The translations under genes were made by a program, and so were the position numbers. 64,000 bases of DNA from positions 1,240,001-1,304,000 of the forward strand of contig NZ_JABJQY010000002.1 in NCBI RefSeq assembly GCF_013155375.1. The letters run 5' to 3'. The DNA comes from Nocardioides sp. zg-1308 (GTDB lineage: Bacteria; Actinomycetota; Actinomycetes; Propionibacteriales; Nocardioidaceae). The notes under the pieces are model-generated. The model saw nothing but the letters and a program-made list of their open reading frames with translations, did no database searches and was not told the DNA's origin. This document shows, piece after piece, positions 17,248 through 25,073 of this stretch. Every line of letters begins with the position of its first letter. The first letter of the stretch is position 1.

Positions 17248-18333
17248 ATGAGCCGCGTCGTCCACCTCCACATCGGCGCCCCCAAGACCGGCACGACCTA
17301 CCTGCAGGACCGCCTGATGCTCAACGCGGCCTCGCTCGCGCGGCACGGCATCGTCATCCCGTCGCCGCGCGCCGGCAGGTCCGACATGTTCCACTTCCGC
17401 GCCGCGCTCGACCTGCTCGACCAGGACTGGGGCGGCGTCCCCGGGCACGCCAAGGGCTCGTGGGACGCGATGGTGAAGCGGGTCAACCGCTCCGACGGCA
17501 ACGTGGTGATCAGCCACGAGATCCTGGCCGGCGCCAAGCCCGACAAGATCGCGAAGGCGATGAACGACCTGGCCGGCAACGAGGTCCACGTCGTCTACTC
17601 CGCGCGCGACCTGGGCCGCCAGCTGCCGGCGGCGTGGCAGGAGTCGATCAAGCAGGGCCGCAAGTGGCCCTTCCGCCGCTTCCTCACCAAGGTCGAGCGC
17701 GGGCAGACCTGGTTCTTCAACGCCATGGACCTGCCGCGGGTGATGTCGCAGTGGGGCGCCAAGCTGCCGCCCGAGCGCCTCCACGTCGTCACCGTCCCCC
17801 ACGACCGCGGCCCCGACGGCGACGAGCTCTGGCTGCGCTTCTGCCGGGCCTTCGGCATCGACCCGGCCTGGGCGCCGCTCGACTCCGAGCGCGACAACCG
17901 CTCCCTCGGCATCGCCGAGACCTCGCTGCTGCGCAAGCTCAACCGCCGCCTCGAGCTGGGTGTGTGGCGCGAGCCGGCCTACGACAACCTCATCCGCGAG
18001 GTCCTCGCGCAGGAGGTGCTGGTCTCGCGCACGGCCATCCCGGTGCGGCTGCCCCCCGAGCGCTACGACTTCGCCGAGGAGCGCGCCCAGGTGTGGATCG
18101 AGTGGATCAAGGGCAGCGGCGTCGACGTGGTCGGCGACGTCGAGGACCTGCGCCCGCGCCGTCCCGCCGAGGACGAGAAGTGGCGCAACCCCGATCGCGT
18201 GCGCGCCAAGCTCGAGCTCGGCGCGGCGCTCGACGCGCTCACCGTGATGACGCAGGAGGCCGCCAACCGCGCCTCCGCCGACACGGTGGGCGGCCGGCTC
18301 CGCGAGACCGCGCGTCGGCTGCGCGACCGTTGA
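17248..18333 (+). CDS. sulfotransferase-fold protein 1 of a three-gene cluster
   Basis: A 361-residue cytosolic sulfotransferase-like protein. The PAPS 5'-phosphosulfate loop is at the extreme N-terminus, HIGAPKTGTTYLQ (Lys13), followed by VISHEI near 90 and YSARDLGRQLPAAWQE near 113, the region that binds the 3'-phosphate in sulfotransferases. The C-terminal third contains LLRKLNRRLE and GVDVVGDVEDLRP, modules shared with the next two genes. The acceptor is unknown; a glycan or lipid is plausible. I choose ATG 17248 because the P-loop begins 10 residues later. CACAAT (17235-17240) lies 7 nt upstream. The stop overlaps the next start (TTGA). Confidence 0.8.
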   Translation: MSRVVHLHIGAPKTGTTYLQDRLMLNAASLARHGIVIPSPRAGRSDMFHFRAALDLLDQDWGGVPGHAKGSWDAMVKRVNRSDGNVVISHEILAGAKPDKIAKAMNDLAGNEVHVVYSARDLGRQLPAAWQESIKQGRKWPFRRFLTKVERGQTWFFNAMDLPRVMSQWGAKLPPERLHVVTVPHDRGPDGDELWLRFCRAFGIDPAWAPLDSERDNRSLGIAETSLLRKLNRRLELGVWREPAYDNLIREVLAQEVLVSRTAIPVRLPPERYDFAEERAQVWIEWIKGSGVDVVGDVEDLRPRRPAEDEKWRNPDRVRAKLELGAALDALTVMTQEAANRASADTVGGRLRETARRLRDR

Positions 18334-19535
18334 CCACGTCGACCGCGCCCGCACACGGCTGGGTCGCCCACCTGCGCGCCGGCGGTACGACGCCGTGGCT
18401 GGCGTGGCCCGGACGTGCGGACGCGGCCGGCCCGGACCGCGGCGGCCCGGAGGGGGCTCGGCTCCCGGGCGCCCAGCAGCTCGAGCTGCTGCGCCGCGTC
18501 AACCTCGCCGTGGCATCGGGCGTCCCGGCCCGGCGTGACGACGCCTTCCGCGCCCGCCTCGCGGACCGGGTCCTCACCACGACCGCGGCGGGCCGGGGCA
18601 AGGCGGACCTCCCGCTCGTCGGCCTCCCGGTGTCCTCCTTCGGCCCGCAGCCGGTCGACCCCGCGGCGGTCAGCGCGCACGAGCTGCTCCGCGTCGCGAG
18701 CGTGCTGGTCGCCGACGACCTGGTGGCCCTCGGTCCCGACCCGGTCCGCACCCGGTGGGCGCGGCCGTGGCGGCGGAGGTTCCGGCTGGTCGGGGACCCC
18801 CTGGTCACCACGGCGGCCCGTGAGCACCTGGTGGGGCGAGGCCGCCCGGAGGGTGGGCCGCGACCGTTCGTCGTCGCGGTCGGCGCCCCCCTCGACGTGA
18901 TGCTGGCGCACGCCTGGGCGCAACGGTGCTTCGAGCACGGCTCCCGGCCCTGGGGCGACTGGCTGCGTTACTGGCGGGAGCGCGACCAGCTCCCGCCGCG
19001 GGTGGACCTCGACGACTCCGTGCACCGCTGGGGCGGGCGCCGGCCCTACGTGCGGGTCGTCACCGACCTCGAGCAGCTGCCCCGCCAGCTCGGCGTACGC
19101 CACCTGCCCCAGGTCCGCGTGCCGGGGGCCGAGCAGGCCGAGCTCGGACGGCGGGTAGCCTCCGTGGTGGGACTGCGGGCGCCGGTCGCCGAGCGTCCCG
19201 CCCTCATGCGGACCCTCCAGCGCCGGATCCCGGACTCCGGCGCCGCACCGGTCGGCCTGCCCGATCGTGAGCGCGCATGGGTCGCGTCGTCCGCGGCCCG
19301 GCTGACCCGCCGACTGACCCGCGCTGGCTACCCTGTCGTCGGCGACCTCGCCGACCTCGCGCCCCGCGCGGTGCCGTCCGTCACCGCGAGCGGCGTCGTC
19401 GACGACGACCGGGTCCTCGACCTGGCGATCAGGATGGTCGTCGACCCGACGTGGCGCGAGCGGGCCGCACGACAGACGGCGAGCCAGGCAGAGGGCACGG
19501 CAGAGGGCACGGCAGAGAGGCAGGTGGAGCGGTGA
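18330..19535 (+). CDS. probable pseudo-sulfotransferase, middle gene of the cluster
   Basis: A 401-residue protein translationally coupled on both sides (TTG start inside the upstream stop; GTGA overlap downstream). By eye it aligns with both neighbours: HLRAGGTTPWLAW matches their HxGxPKTGTTYLQ but lacks the PAPS-binding Lys. VVAVGAPLDVMLAHAWAQ matches their SxRDLxRQxPAxWQE but lacks the Arg. HRWGGRRPYVRVVT matches ERWGGSLPPERVHLVT. AELGRRVASVVG and GYPVVGDLADLAP match the shared C-terminal modules. It is therefore probably a catalytically dead paralogue, maybe a partner or regulator of the active copies. A short AEGT amino-acid repeat lies near the end. Confidence 0.65.
   Translation: MTTSTAPAHGWVAHLRAGGTTPWLAWPGRADAAGPDRGGPEGARLPGAQQLELLRRVNLAVASGVPARRDDAFRARLADRVLTTTAAGRGKADLPLVGLPVSSFGPQPVDPAAVSAHELLRVASVLVADDLVALGPDPVRTRWARPWRRRFRLVGDPLVTTAAREHLVGRGRPEGGPRPFVVAVGAPLDVMLAHAWAQRCFEHGSRPWGDWLRYWRERDQLPPRVDLDDSVHRWGGRRPYVRVVTDLEQLPRQLGVRHLPQVRVPGAEQAELGRRVASVVGLRAPVAERPALMRTLQRRIPDSGAAPVGLPDRERAWVASSAARLTRRLTRAGYPVVGDLADLAPRAVPSVTASGVVDDDRVLDLAIRMVVDPTWRERAARQTASQAEGTAEGTAERQVER
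19487..19516 (+). repeat. 12-bp tandem repeat inside the middle gene
   Basis: GGCAGAGGGCAC occurs at 19487-19498 and 19499-19510, with a partial third copy to 19516. It encodes an AEGT repeat just before the stop and could vary in copy number without breaking the frame only in whole units. Confidence 0.6.
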
Positions 19536-20722
19536 GCAGGCGAGTGCTGCTGCACGTGGGCTGCCCCAAGACCGGCACGTCCTACCTGCAGGACGTGCTG
19601 TTCCGCAACCAGTCCGTGCTGCGCGAGCACGACATCCTCTATCCCGCCGACCGCTTCGACGCGCACTTCCTCGCCGCGCTGGATCTGATGACGCTGCCGT
19701 GGGGAGGCATCGAGACCGAGGCGGTCGGCGCGTGGGACCGGCTCGCCGACGAGGTGCGTGCGTGGCACGGCACCTCGATCATCAGCCACGAGATCTTCGC
19801 GCGGGCCACCCCGACGCAGGTCGAGCGCGCGCTCGCCTCGCTGGGGGACGCCGAGGTCCACCTCGTCCTGTCGGTGCGGGACCTGGTCCGCCAGATCCCT
19901 GCCGAGTGGCAGGAGAACGTCAAGCACCGCAGCCACATCACCTACGCCAAGTTCCTTCGCACCATCCGCGACCCGGCCCGCGAGTCCCGCATCGGGTCGT
20001 GGTTCTGGGCGGTGCAGGAGATCCCGGACATCCTCGAGCGGTGGGGCGGCTCGCTCCCCCCGGAGCGGGTGCACCTGGTCACCCTGCCGCCCTCGGGCTC
20101 GGACCGCGGTGAGCTGTGGCGCCGCTTCTCGCGCACCTTCGGCCTCGACGACCTCCCGCTCGACCTCACCGCCGAGCGGGAGAACCCGTCCCTCGGCGTG
20201 CCGGAGATCTCGCTGCTGCGCAGCATCAACGAGCGGGTCACCTCGGTCATCGCGCCGCCGGACTACCGCCCGCTGGTGCGCGAGCTCCTCGCCCACCAGA
20301 CCCTGTCCCGCAGCATGTCGTCGGCGCGGCTGGGTCTCTCGCCCGACGACCACGCGTGGGCCCAGCAGCTCTCGCGCGAGTGGGTGGCCGTGCTGGCGGA
20401 GCGGGGCTACGACGTCGTGGGCTCGCTCGACGACCTCGCCGGTCCCGACCCCGGCACGTTCGCCGACCCCGACACCGCGACGGCCGAGGAGCTGCTGGGG
20501 CCCGCCCTCGACGCCATCAGCGCCCTGCTGGTCGAGGGCGCGCGGCTGCGCGCGGTGGAGGAGCGCCTCCACGCCGAGGTCCGCGAGGCCCACGAGGAGC
20601 GCGACCGGGCCCGGATGACGCCGTCCTTCCGGGTCCGCCGCAAGGTCGTCACCACCCTCGAGGAGTCTCCGGCCGGCCGCGGGACGCTCGACGCCTACCG
20701 GCGCATGCGGGGCCGGACGTAG
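19532..20722 (+). CDS. sulfotransferase-fold protein 2 of a three-gene cluster
   Basis: A 396-residue paralogue of the gene at 17248. The PAPS loop is intact, HVGCPKTGTSYLQ (Lys13), followed by IISHEIFA near 85 and SVRDLVRQIPAEWQE near 110. WGGSLPPERVHLVTLP, LLRSINERV and GYDVVGSLDDLAGP align with both neighbours. A C-terminal coiled-coil-like stretch (RAVEERLHAEVREAHEERDRA, in two parts RAVEERLHAEV and REAHEERDRA) and basic tail are extra. GTG overlaps the upstream stop. Role inferred: transfer of sulfate from PAPS to a cell-surface acceptor with its two partners. No PAPS-synthesis genes are in the window. Confidence 0.8.
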   Translation: MSRRVLLHVGCPKTGTSYLQDVLFRNQSVLREHDILYPADRFDAHFLAALDLMTLPWGGIETEAVGAWDRLADEVRAWHGTSIISHEIFARATPTQVERALASLGDAEVHLVLSVRDLVRQIPAEWQENVKHRSHITYAKFLRTIRDPARESRIGSWFWAVQEIPDILERWGGSLPPERVHLVTLPPSGSDRGELWRRFSRTFGLDDLPLDLTAERENPSLGVPEISLLRSINERVTSVIAPPDYRPLVRELLAHQTLSRSMSSARLGLSPDDHAWAQQLSREWVAVLAERGYDVVGSLDDLAGPDPGTFADPDTATAEELLGPALDAISALLVEGARLRAVEERLHAEVREAHEERDRARMTPSFRVRRKVVTTLEESPAGRGTLDAYRRMRGRT

Positions 20723-20779
20723 GGAGCGCCGTCGGTCCTCCGGCGGGCCGCTGACGGCGACTCGCTACGGTGGCCCCGT

Positions 20780-20798
20780 CAGCCGGGAACCCCGGCTG
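20780..20798 (+). other. hairpin immediately upstream of the guanidine-III aptamer
   Basis: CAGCCGGG (20780-20787) and CCCGGCTG (20791-20798) form an 8-bp stem with an AAC loop near the predicted mRNA 5' end (TACGGT -10 at 20766-20771). It may stabilise the leader. Confidence 0.45.
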
Positions 20799-20837
20799 CC
20801 GGACGAGGGAGCCGTACCCGGACCGCGACAAGACGGC
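20799..20837 (+). promoter_or_regulatory. guanidine-III riboswitch (ykkC-III)
   Basis: The leader of the SMR transporter gene contains CCGGACGAGG, GCCGTACCCGG and GACAAGACGGC in that order, matching from memory the conserved blocks of the compact ykkC-III pseudoknot (for example Thermobifida fusca). The last block ends 3 nt before the Shine-Dalgarno GAGGAG (20841-20846), so ligand-stabilised folding can control ribosome access. In this class free guanidine switches expression on. The linked gene is the expected guanidinium exporter. Confidence 0.9.
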
Positions 20838-20851
20838 CACGAGGAGTCGTC

Positions 20852-21166
20852 ATGGCATGGTTCGTGCTGGTCCTGGCAGGTGCGCTCGAGGCGGTGTGGG
20901 CGGTCGCGCTCGGCCGGAGCGAGGGGTTCAGCCGCCTCGCCCCGAGCCTGGTGTTCCTCGTCGCGATCGCGGCCAGCATGGCCGGGCTCGGCTATGCCAT
21001 GCGCACGCTGCCGATCGGGACGGCGTACGCCGTCTGGGTCGGGATCGGTGCCGCGCTCACCGTGGCCTGGGGCATGGTCACCGGCGACGAGCCGGCCAGC
21101 CTGACCAGGGTGCTGCTGCTGTGCGGGCTCGTCGGCTGCGTCGTGGGCCTCAAGCTCGCCCACTGA
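20852..21166 (+). CDS. gdx: SMR-family guanidinium exporter (SugE/Gdx subtype)
   Basis: A 104-residue protein with four hydrophobic helices, the standard small multidrug resistance length. The essential membrane glutamate is Glu13 in GALEAVWAVALG. The GxxxEAVWA pattern and WVGIGA further on mark the Gdx (formerly SugE) subtype, which exchanges guanidinium for two protons. The guanidine-III riboswitch directly upstream confirms the substrate. The ATG at 20852 is 5 nt after GAGGAG. It acts as a dual-topology dimer in the membrane in studied homologues. The gene is monocistronic, facing an EcsC-like gene. Confidence 0.95.
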   Translation: MAWFVLVLAGALEAVWAVALGRSEGFSRLAPSLVFLVAIAASMAGLGYAMRTLPIGTAYAVWVGIGAALTVAWGMVTGDEPASLTRVLLLCGLVGCVVGLKLAH

Positions 21167-21175
21167 GCCTGCGGC

Positions 21176-21853
21176 TCAGCGCTTGCGGGGCAGCAGCTCC
21201 CGGTCGGCGTAGCGGCCGATCTTCCAGGTGAGGAAGCCGTCGGCCCCGGCGCCGACCACCCCGCCGACCACGGGCACGCGGCGCGCGACGGTCGTCGCGA
21301 GCCGCTTGCCGGCGATGCGGGCGATGATGTCGGTGGCGACGACGGCGGAGATCATGCCGTCGATCGACGGGTCGTGGGCCGGGGCGGTGGCCAGCGCCAT
21401 CGGGGTGGTGGGGAGCTTCTTCTTCTTGACGAGGGTCTTGACCTGCTCCTCACCGAGCAGCAGCGCGAGAATCGCGTTGCGCACCCGCGGGTCCGAGAGG
21501 TCGTGACCGCGCAGGTGGGCGATCCCGGCGACCATGCGGCACTGGAGCAGCGCCAGGCCTGCGACGTTGGCCGGGATGGTGACGGCCATCGTCACGAGCC
21601 CGCCGACGTTGGTGACGAAGCCCTGCGCGCCGGCCATGCGGACGTTGTTCTCGATGACCTCGTGGATCGCCCGGTCGACGTCGCCCTTCTGCTCGGCGAG
21701 CTGCTTGTCGGCCGCCGCCGCGGCCGGGGCCAGCGGGCCGACACCCCGGATGGCGCGGTCGAGCGCGACGCGCACGAACGTGGTCGTGAGACCCGGGGCG
21801 AGCTCGGGGATCTTCGGCGCCAGCTGGCGGCTCACGGTCTGCTTGAGGCCCAT
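21176..21853 (-). CDS. EcsC-family-like protein
   Basis: A 225-residue protein whose central part, GFVTNVGGLVTMAVTIPANVAGLALLQ, read as GFVTNVGGLVTMAV and TIPANVAGLALLQ, resembles the EcsC protein family. The family's function is poorly known. Two hydrophobic stretches could be membrane-associated. The C-terminus has a glycine-rich VPVVGGVVGAGADG. ATG 21853 is preferred to longer upstream options because TACGAT (21865-21860) lies 6 nt before it, a leaderless layout. Confidence 0.6.
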   Translation of the reverse strand: MGLKQTVSRQLAPKIPELAPGLTTTFVRVALDRAIRGVGPLAPAAAAADKQLAEQKGDVDRAIHEVIENNVRMAGAQGFVTNVGGLVTMAVTIPANVAGLALLQCRMVAGIAHLRGHDLSDPRVRNAILALLLGEEQVKTLVKKKKLPTTPMALATAPAHDPSIDGMISAVVATDIIARIAGKRLATTVARRVPVVGGVVGAGADGFLTWKIGRYADRELLPRKR

Positions 21854-21917
21854 GCCCCGATCGTACGGCGAGCGCGAAGGCGCTCGTCCTGCCGACCGGG
21901 TCGCTAGCGTGGGGACC

Positions 21918-22634
21918 GTGCCGATCGCCCCTGCTCCGACGCCGTGGGCGTTCCCGCCGCAGGCGAGCTGGGACCCCGACGACGACCTCGTCGCGCTGGG
22001 CGCGGACCTCGAGCCGGGCACGCTCGTCGCCGCCTACGCCCGGGGCCTGTTCCCGATGCCGGTCAGCCTCGCGGGCGAGGAGCACCTCGGCTGGTTCTCG
22101 CCCGTCGAGCGCGGGGTCCTGCCGCTCGACGGCGTCCGCGTCAGCCGTTCGCTGCGGCGCTCGGCCCGCGACTTCGAGATCCGCGTCGACACCGCCTTCG
22201 ACGAGGTGCTGGCCGCCTGCGGCAGCCCGGACCGCGCCGACGGCTGGATCACCTCCGACTTCGTGCACGCCTACGGCCGGCTGCACCGGCTGGGCTGGGC
22301 GCACTCCGTGGAGGCGTGGCGCGACGGCCGGCTCGCCGGCGGGCTCTACGGCGTCGGCATCGGCGGCCTCTTCGCCGGCGAGTCGATGTTCCACCGCGAG
22401 ACCGACGCCTCCAAGGTCGCCCTGCTCGGCCTCGTGGAGCTGATGCGCGACCACCACGCCGAGCACCGGCTCCTCGACGTGCAGTGGCAGACCCCCCACC
22501 TGGCCTCGCTGGGCGTCGTACGACGTCCGCGCGCGGAGTACCTCGAGCAGCTCGAGCGCACCCTGCGCGTCCCGCTGCCGGAGGCCCTCGGGTTGGACGA
22601 CGGGTCCGATGGGCGCGAGGCTGGACCCCGTTGA
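21918..22634 (+). CDS. aat: leucyl/phenylalanyl-tRNA--protein transferase
   Basis: A 238-residue L/F-transferase. Diagnostic blocks are ARGLFPMP near 38-45, WFSPVERGVLPLD, GGLYGVGIGGLFAGESMFHRETDASK (read as GGLYGVGIGGLFAGESMF and HRETDASK) and DVQWQTPHLASLG. The enzyme adds Leu or Phe from tRNA to proteins with basic N-termini, making N-degron substrates for ClpS-ClpAP. GTG 21918 is 7 nt after TAGCGT (21905-21910), so the start is probably leaderless. Divergent gene starts are only 64 nt apart, both with their -10 boxes in the gap. Confidence 0.94.
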   Translation: MPIAPAPTPWAFPPQASWDPDDDLVALGADLEPGTLVAAYARGLFPMPVSLAGEEHLGWFSPVERGVLPLDGVRVSRSLRRSARDFEIRVDTAFDEVLAACGSPDRADGWITSDFVHAYGRLHRLGWAHSVEAWRDGRLAGGLYGVGIGGLFAGESMFHRETDASKVALLGLVELMRDHHAEHRLLDVQWQTPHLASLGVVRRPRAEYLEQLERTLRVPLPEALGLDDGSDGREAGPR

Positions 22635-22668
22635 CGGGACGCGACCGCGTCCCAGCGAAGGGGAACCG

Positions 22669-23214
22669 ATGACTGCCCGTGCCTGTGTCCGCCTCACCGT
22701 GACCAGCGCCGTGCTGCTCGTCGGCGTCGTCACCGCGTCCTGCGGGGGCGACGGCGGGAGCGACGGCGGCGCCGCGGGTGGCGGCGGGAACGGCGCCGAG
22801 GACAGGGGTGCCCCCACCGGCGCGACCACGACGGAGTTCTGCGCGACGCAGACCGACTTCCTCACCGACCTCGTGCCCCGCGACACCACCCGTCCTGAGG
22901 TGCCGAGCGACGAGGAGATGGCGCAGGCGGTCAAGGCCTGGGGCGCCGACCTCGCGGAGGTCGGGACGCCCGAGGGCATCCCGGACGACGCGCGCGCCGG
23001 CTTCGAGGCGCTCGTCGAGCAGGCCGCGCAGGTCGACGCGTCGGACTTCTCGATCGAGGAGCTCGAGGAGCTCCAGGCGGGGGGTGCCGACGCGTCGGAG
23101 GAGGCGCGGAAGCAGGCCGACGCGTTCGCGACGTACCTCACCGAGACGTGCGGCAACCCCCTCGACGACATCGAGCTGCCCCAGCTGCCGGAGACGTCCG
23201 GGTCCACCGGGTGA
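22669..23214 (+). CDS. predicted lipoprotein of unknown function
   Basis: A 181-residue exported protein. A hydrophobic signal (VRLTVTSAVLLVGVVTASC) ends in a lipobox-like TASC around residue 24, followed by a Gly/Asp linker typical of actinobacterial lipoproteins. The mature part is acidic and helical, with two conserved-looking cysteines (FCATQ and TCGNP) that could pair. I do not recognise a family. AAGGGG about 6 nt before ATG 22669 decides this start over one at 22609 that would overlap aat. Confidence 0.7.
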   Translation: MTARACVRLTVTSAVLLVGVVTASCGGDGGSDGGAAGGGGNGAEDRGAPTGATTTEFCATQTDFLTDLVPRDTTRPEVPSDEEMAQAVKAWGADLAEVGTPEGIPDDARAGFEALVEQAAQVDASDFSIEELEELQAGGADASEEARKQADAFATYLTETCGNPLDDIELPQLPETSGSTG

Positions 23215-23307
23215 CGACCTCCCACAGCCGTGTGCCGGCCCCCGGCCCGCGCGACGCGGCCACCCGGCCGGCGCGGGGCGAGTAGGATCGCGGCGGGAGG
23301 CAGGGAC

Positions 23308-23697
23308 ATGGCGATCACGCGCGCGGGGAGGATCTGCTCCTTCTGTGGCACGCCCGGCGGCCCCGGCACCGACCTCCCGCTGATCGGCGGGCTCGGTGCG
23401 CAGGTGTGCGGGGTCTGCATCGACGACTTCCACGCGACCATCCACGACGAGGAGGCGTTGGCCGCGGCTCGCGGCAGCTTCCCGTGGGACACCATGACCG
23501 ACGCGGAGGTGCTGGCGACGCTGCCGCAGATCCTCGCCTCGGCGGAGCAGAACGTCGGATTCGCGCAGGAGTGGGTCGACCTCCTGCGTGAGCGCAACGT
23601 CTCGTGGGCGGAGATCGGCCGCACCCTGGGCGTGTCCCGCCAGGCCGTCTGGGAGAGGTTCGCCCGCAAGTCCGGGGACAAGGGCGCGTCCGCGTGA
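23308..23697 (+). CDS. ClpX-type C4 zinc finger protein with helix-turn-helix
   Basis: A 129-residue protein. Residues 10-40 hold CSFCGTP and CGVCIDD, the four-cysteine finger of the ClpX N-terminal domain, which binds adaptors and substrates. The AAA module of ClpX is absent. The C-terminus, WAEIGRTLGVSRQAVWERF, is a sigma-region-4-like helix-turn-helix. The combination suggests a small DNA-binding regulator that may engage the Clp system, though this is inference. GGGAGG 8 nt before ATG supports the start. Confidence 0.8.
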   Translation: MAITRAGRICSFCGTPGGPGTDLPLIGGLGAQVCGVCIDDFHATIHDEEALAAARGSFPWDTMTDAEVLATLPQILASAEQNVGFAQEWVDLLRERNVSWAEIGRTLGVSRQAVWERFARKSGDKGASA

Positions 23698-23708
23698 GAC
23701 GATCGGTG

Positions 23709-23773
23709 CGTCGTCAGGGTAACCTTGACGACGCGGGTGCCGGTCGGTCTTCACGGGGGTGAGTCCGACCGGC
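23709..23773. terminator. two consecutive long hairpins between convergent genes
   Basis: The first is a 25-nt near-perfect palindrome, CGTCGTCA (23709-23716) to TGACGACG (23726-23733). The second pairs GCCGGTCGG (23739-23747) with CCGACCGGC (23765-23773). They sit between the converging zinc-finger and glycosylase genes, one likely serving each direction. Confidence 0.55.
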
Positions 23774-23804
23774 TCCCCGCCTCGTCCTGACGGCCGCCCG
23801 TCGG

Positions 23805-24686
23805 CTACTTGAGCAGCTTGGACAGCCGGCGGTCCGCGAGCGGCTTGCCGCCGGTCTGGCACGTCGGGCAGTACTGCAGGCTCGAGTCGGCGAAGGACAC
23901 CTCGCGCACCACGTCGCCGCACACCGGGCACTTCTGGCCCGTCCGGCCGTGGACCGCGAGGTTCGACTTCTTCTCGCCCTTGAGCTCGCTCGCCGCGAGC
24001 CCGCTGGCACGGCGGACGGCGTCGCCCAACGTGCCGCGGATGGCGTCGTACAAGGTCTGGAGGTCGTCGTCCTCGAGGCTGTTGGCCGGCTTGAACGGCG
24101 ACATCCGGGCCGCGTGCAGGATCTCGTCGGAGTAGGCGTTGCCGATCCCGGCCACGATGGACTGCATCCGCAGCACGCCCTTGATCTGCTTGCGGCCCTC
24201 CGCCTCGAGGATGCCCCGCAGCACGTCGATGGTGAAGGCGTCGTCGAGCGGGTCGGGCCCGAGGCGGGAGATGCCCTCGACCTCCTGCGGGTCGCGGACG
24301 ACGTAGATCGCCAGGCCCTTGCGGGTGCCGGCCTCGGTGATGTCGAGGCCGGGCTGGACGTCGAGGTCGGGGTCGTCGATGACGACGCGCGCGGCGAGCG
24401 GGTTCTTGCTGTTGGGCCGCGCCGGCAGCGCGGGGACCTCGTCGCGCCAGCGGATCCACCCGGCGCGGGCGAGGTGGATCACCAGGTGCACGCCGCTGGC
24501 GTCGACGTCGAGGAACTTGCCGTGGCGGGTGACGTCGTCCACGAGCGTGCCGTGGAGGGCGTGGAGGGGCGGGTCGAAGGTCTTGAGGGCGCTGAACGCG
24601 GCCAGGTCGACGCGGCTGATCGCCCGCCCGACCAGGCGGCCACGCAGGTCCTGGACGAGGGCTTCGACCTCGGGCAGCTCGGGCAC
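23805..24686 (-). CDS. Fpg/Nei-family DNA glycosylase/AP lyase
   Basis: A 293-residue base-excision repair enzyme. After Met removal the N-terminus is PELPEVE, with catalytic Pro and Glu as in MutM/Nei. A helix-two-turn-helix region (VAGIGNAYSDEILH) follows, and the C-terminal zinc finger has CPVC and CPTC. It removes oxidised bases and nicks the DNA by beta/delta elimination; whether it prefers 8-oxoguanine or pyrimidines cannot be told here. GTG 24686 is fixed by the need for N-terminal Pro and by TAGACT (24699-24694), 7 nt upstream, a leaderless start. Confidence 0.92.
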   Translation of the reverse strand: MPELPEVEALVQDLRGRLVGRAISRVDLAAFSALKTFDPPLHALHGTLVDDVTRHGKFLDVDASGVHLVIHLARAGWIRWRDEVPALPARPNSKNPLAARVVIDDPDLDVQPGLDITEAGTRKGLAIYVVRDPQEVEGISRLGPDPLDDAFTIDVLRGILEAEGRKQIKGVLRMQSIVAGIGNAYSDEILHAARMSPFKPANSLEDDDLQTLYDAIRGTLGDAVRRASGLAASELKGEKKSNLAVHGRTGQKCPVCGDVVREVSFADSSLQYCPTCQTGGKPLADRRLSKLLK

Positions 24687-24747
24687 GGCTCCGAGTCTAG
24701 GCAGGAACCGCTCTGGTGGAAGCCCGTGTCGCGGGTCACAATGTCCC

Positions 24748-25011
24748 ATGGCCCCGCAGCGCACCCCCCGGACCGGGACGGTCTTCCTCGACCCCCGCGG
24801 TGACGGGCGCTCGCTGCGCGCGACCTGGCACCAGGAGCAGCAGGTCGTCGTGCTGTCGCTGTGGCGCGACAACGTCTGCGCCGGGACGTTCCGGCTCGCG
24901 GCCGACGAGGTGCCCGACCTCATCACCGTGCTGCGCCAGGGCCTCGACGAGGCCTACGACGCCGCCCGGGAGCGGGTGGAGCGCCTCGAGCGTCCCTCGC
25001 AGGCGGGCTGA
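24748..25011 (+). CDS. small conserved protein of unknown function
   Basis: An 87-residue soluble protein (GTVFLDPRGDGRSLRATWH, LSLWRDNVCAGTFRLA, then an acidic helical end). It looks like the short actinobacterial proteins that pair a beta-strand core with a C-terminal helix, but I recognise no domain. CACAAT (24737-24742) lies 5 nt before ATG. It is divergent from the glycosylase gene, 61 nt away. Confidence 0.65.
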   Translation: MAPQRTPRTGTVFLDPRGDGRSLRATWHQEQQVVVLSLWRDNVCAGTFRLAADEVPDLITVLRQGLDEAYDAARERVERLERPSQAG

Positions 25012-25034
25012 CCCGACTCGCGCACTGTCCGGAC

Positions 25035-25054
25035 GTCTACGAATGATCGTAGAC
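25035..25054. promoter_or_regulatory. perfect operator palindrome before the AAA ATPase gene
   Basis: GTCTACGA-ATGA-TCGTAGAC has two perfect 8-bp arms, is more AT-rich than its surroundings, and lies over the expected -35 position of a promoter whose -10 is TACGGT (25062-25067). A dimeric repressor or activator site is likely; I cannot name the regulator. Confidence 0.7.
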
Positions 25055-25073
25055 AGCCGGATACGGTGACATC

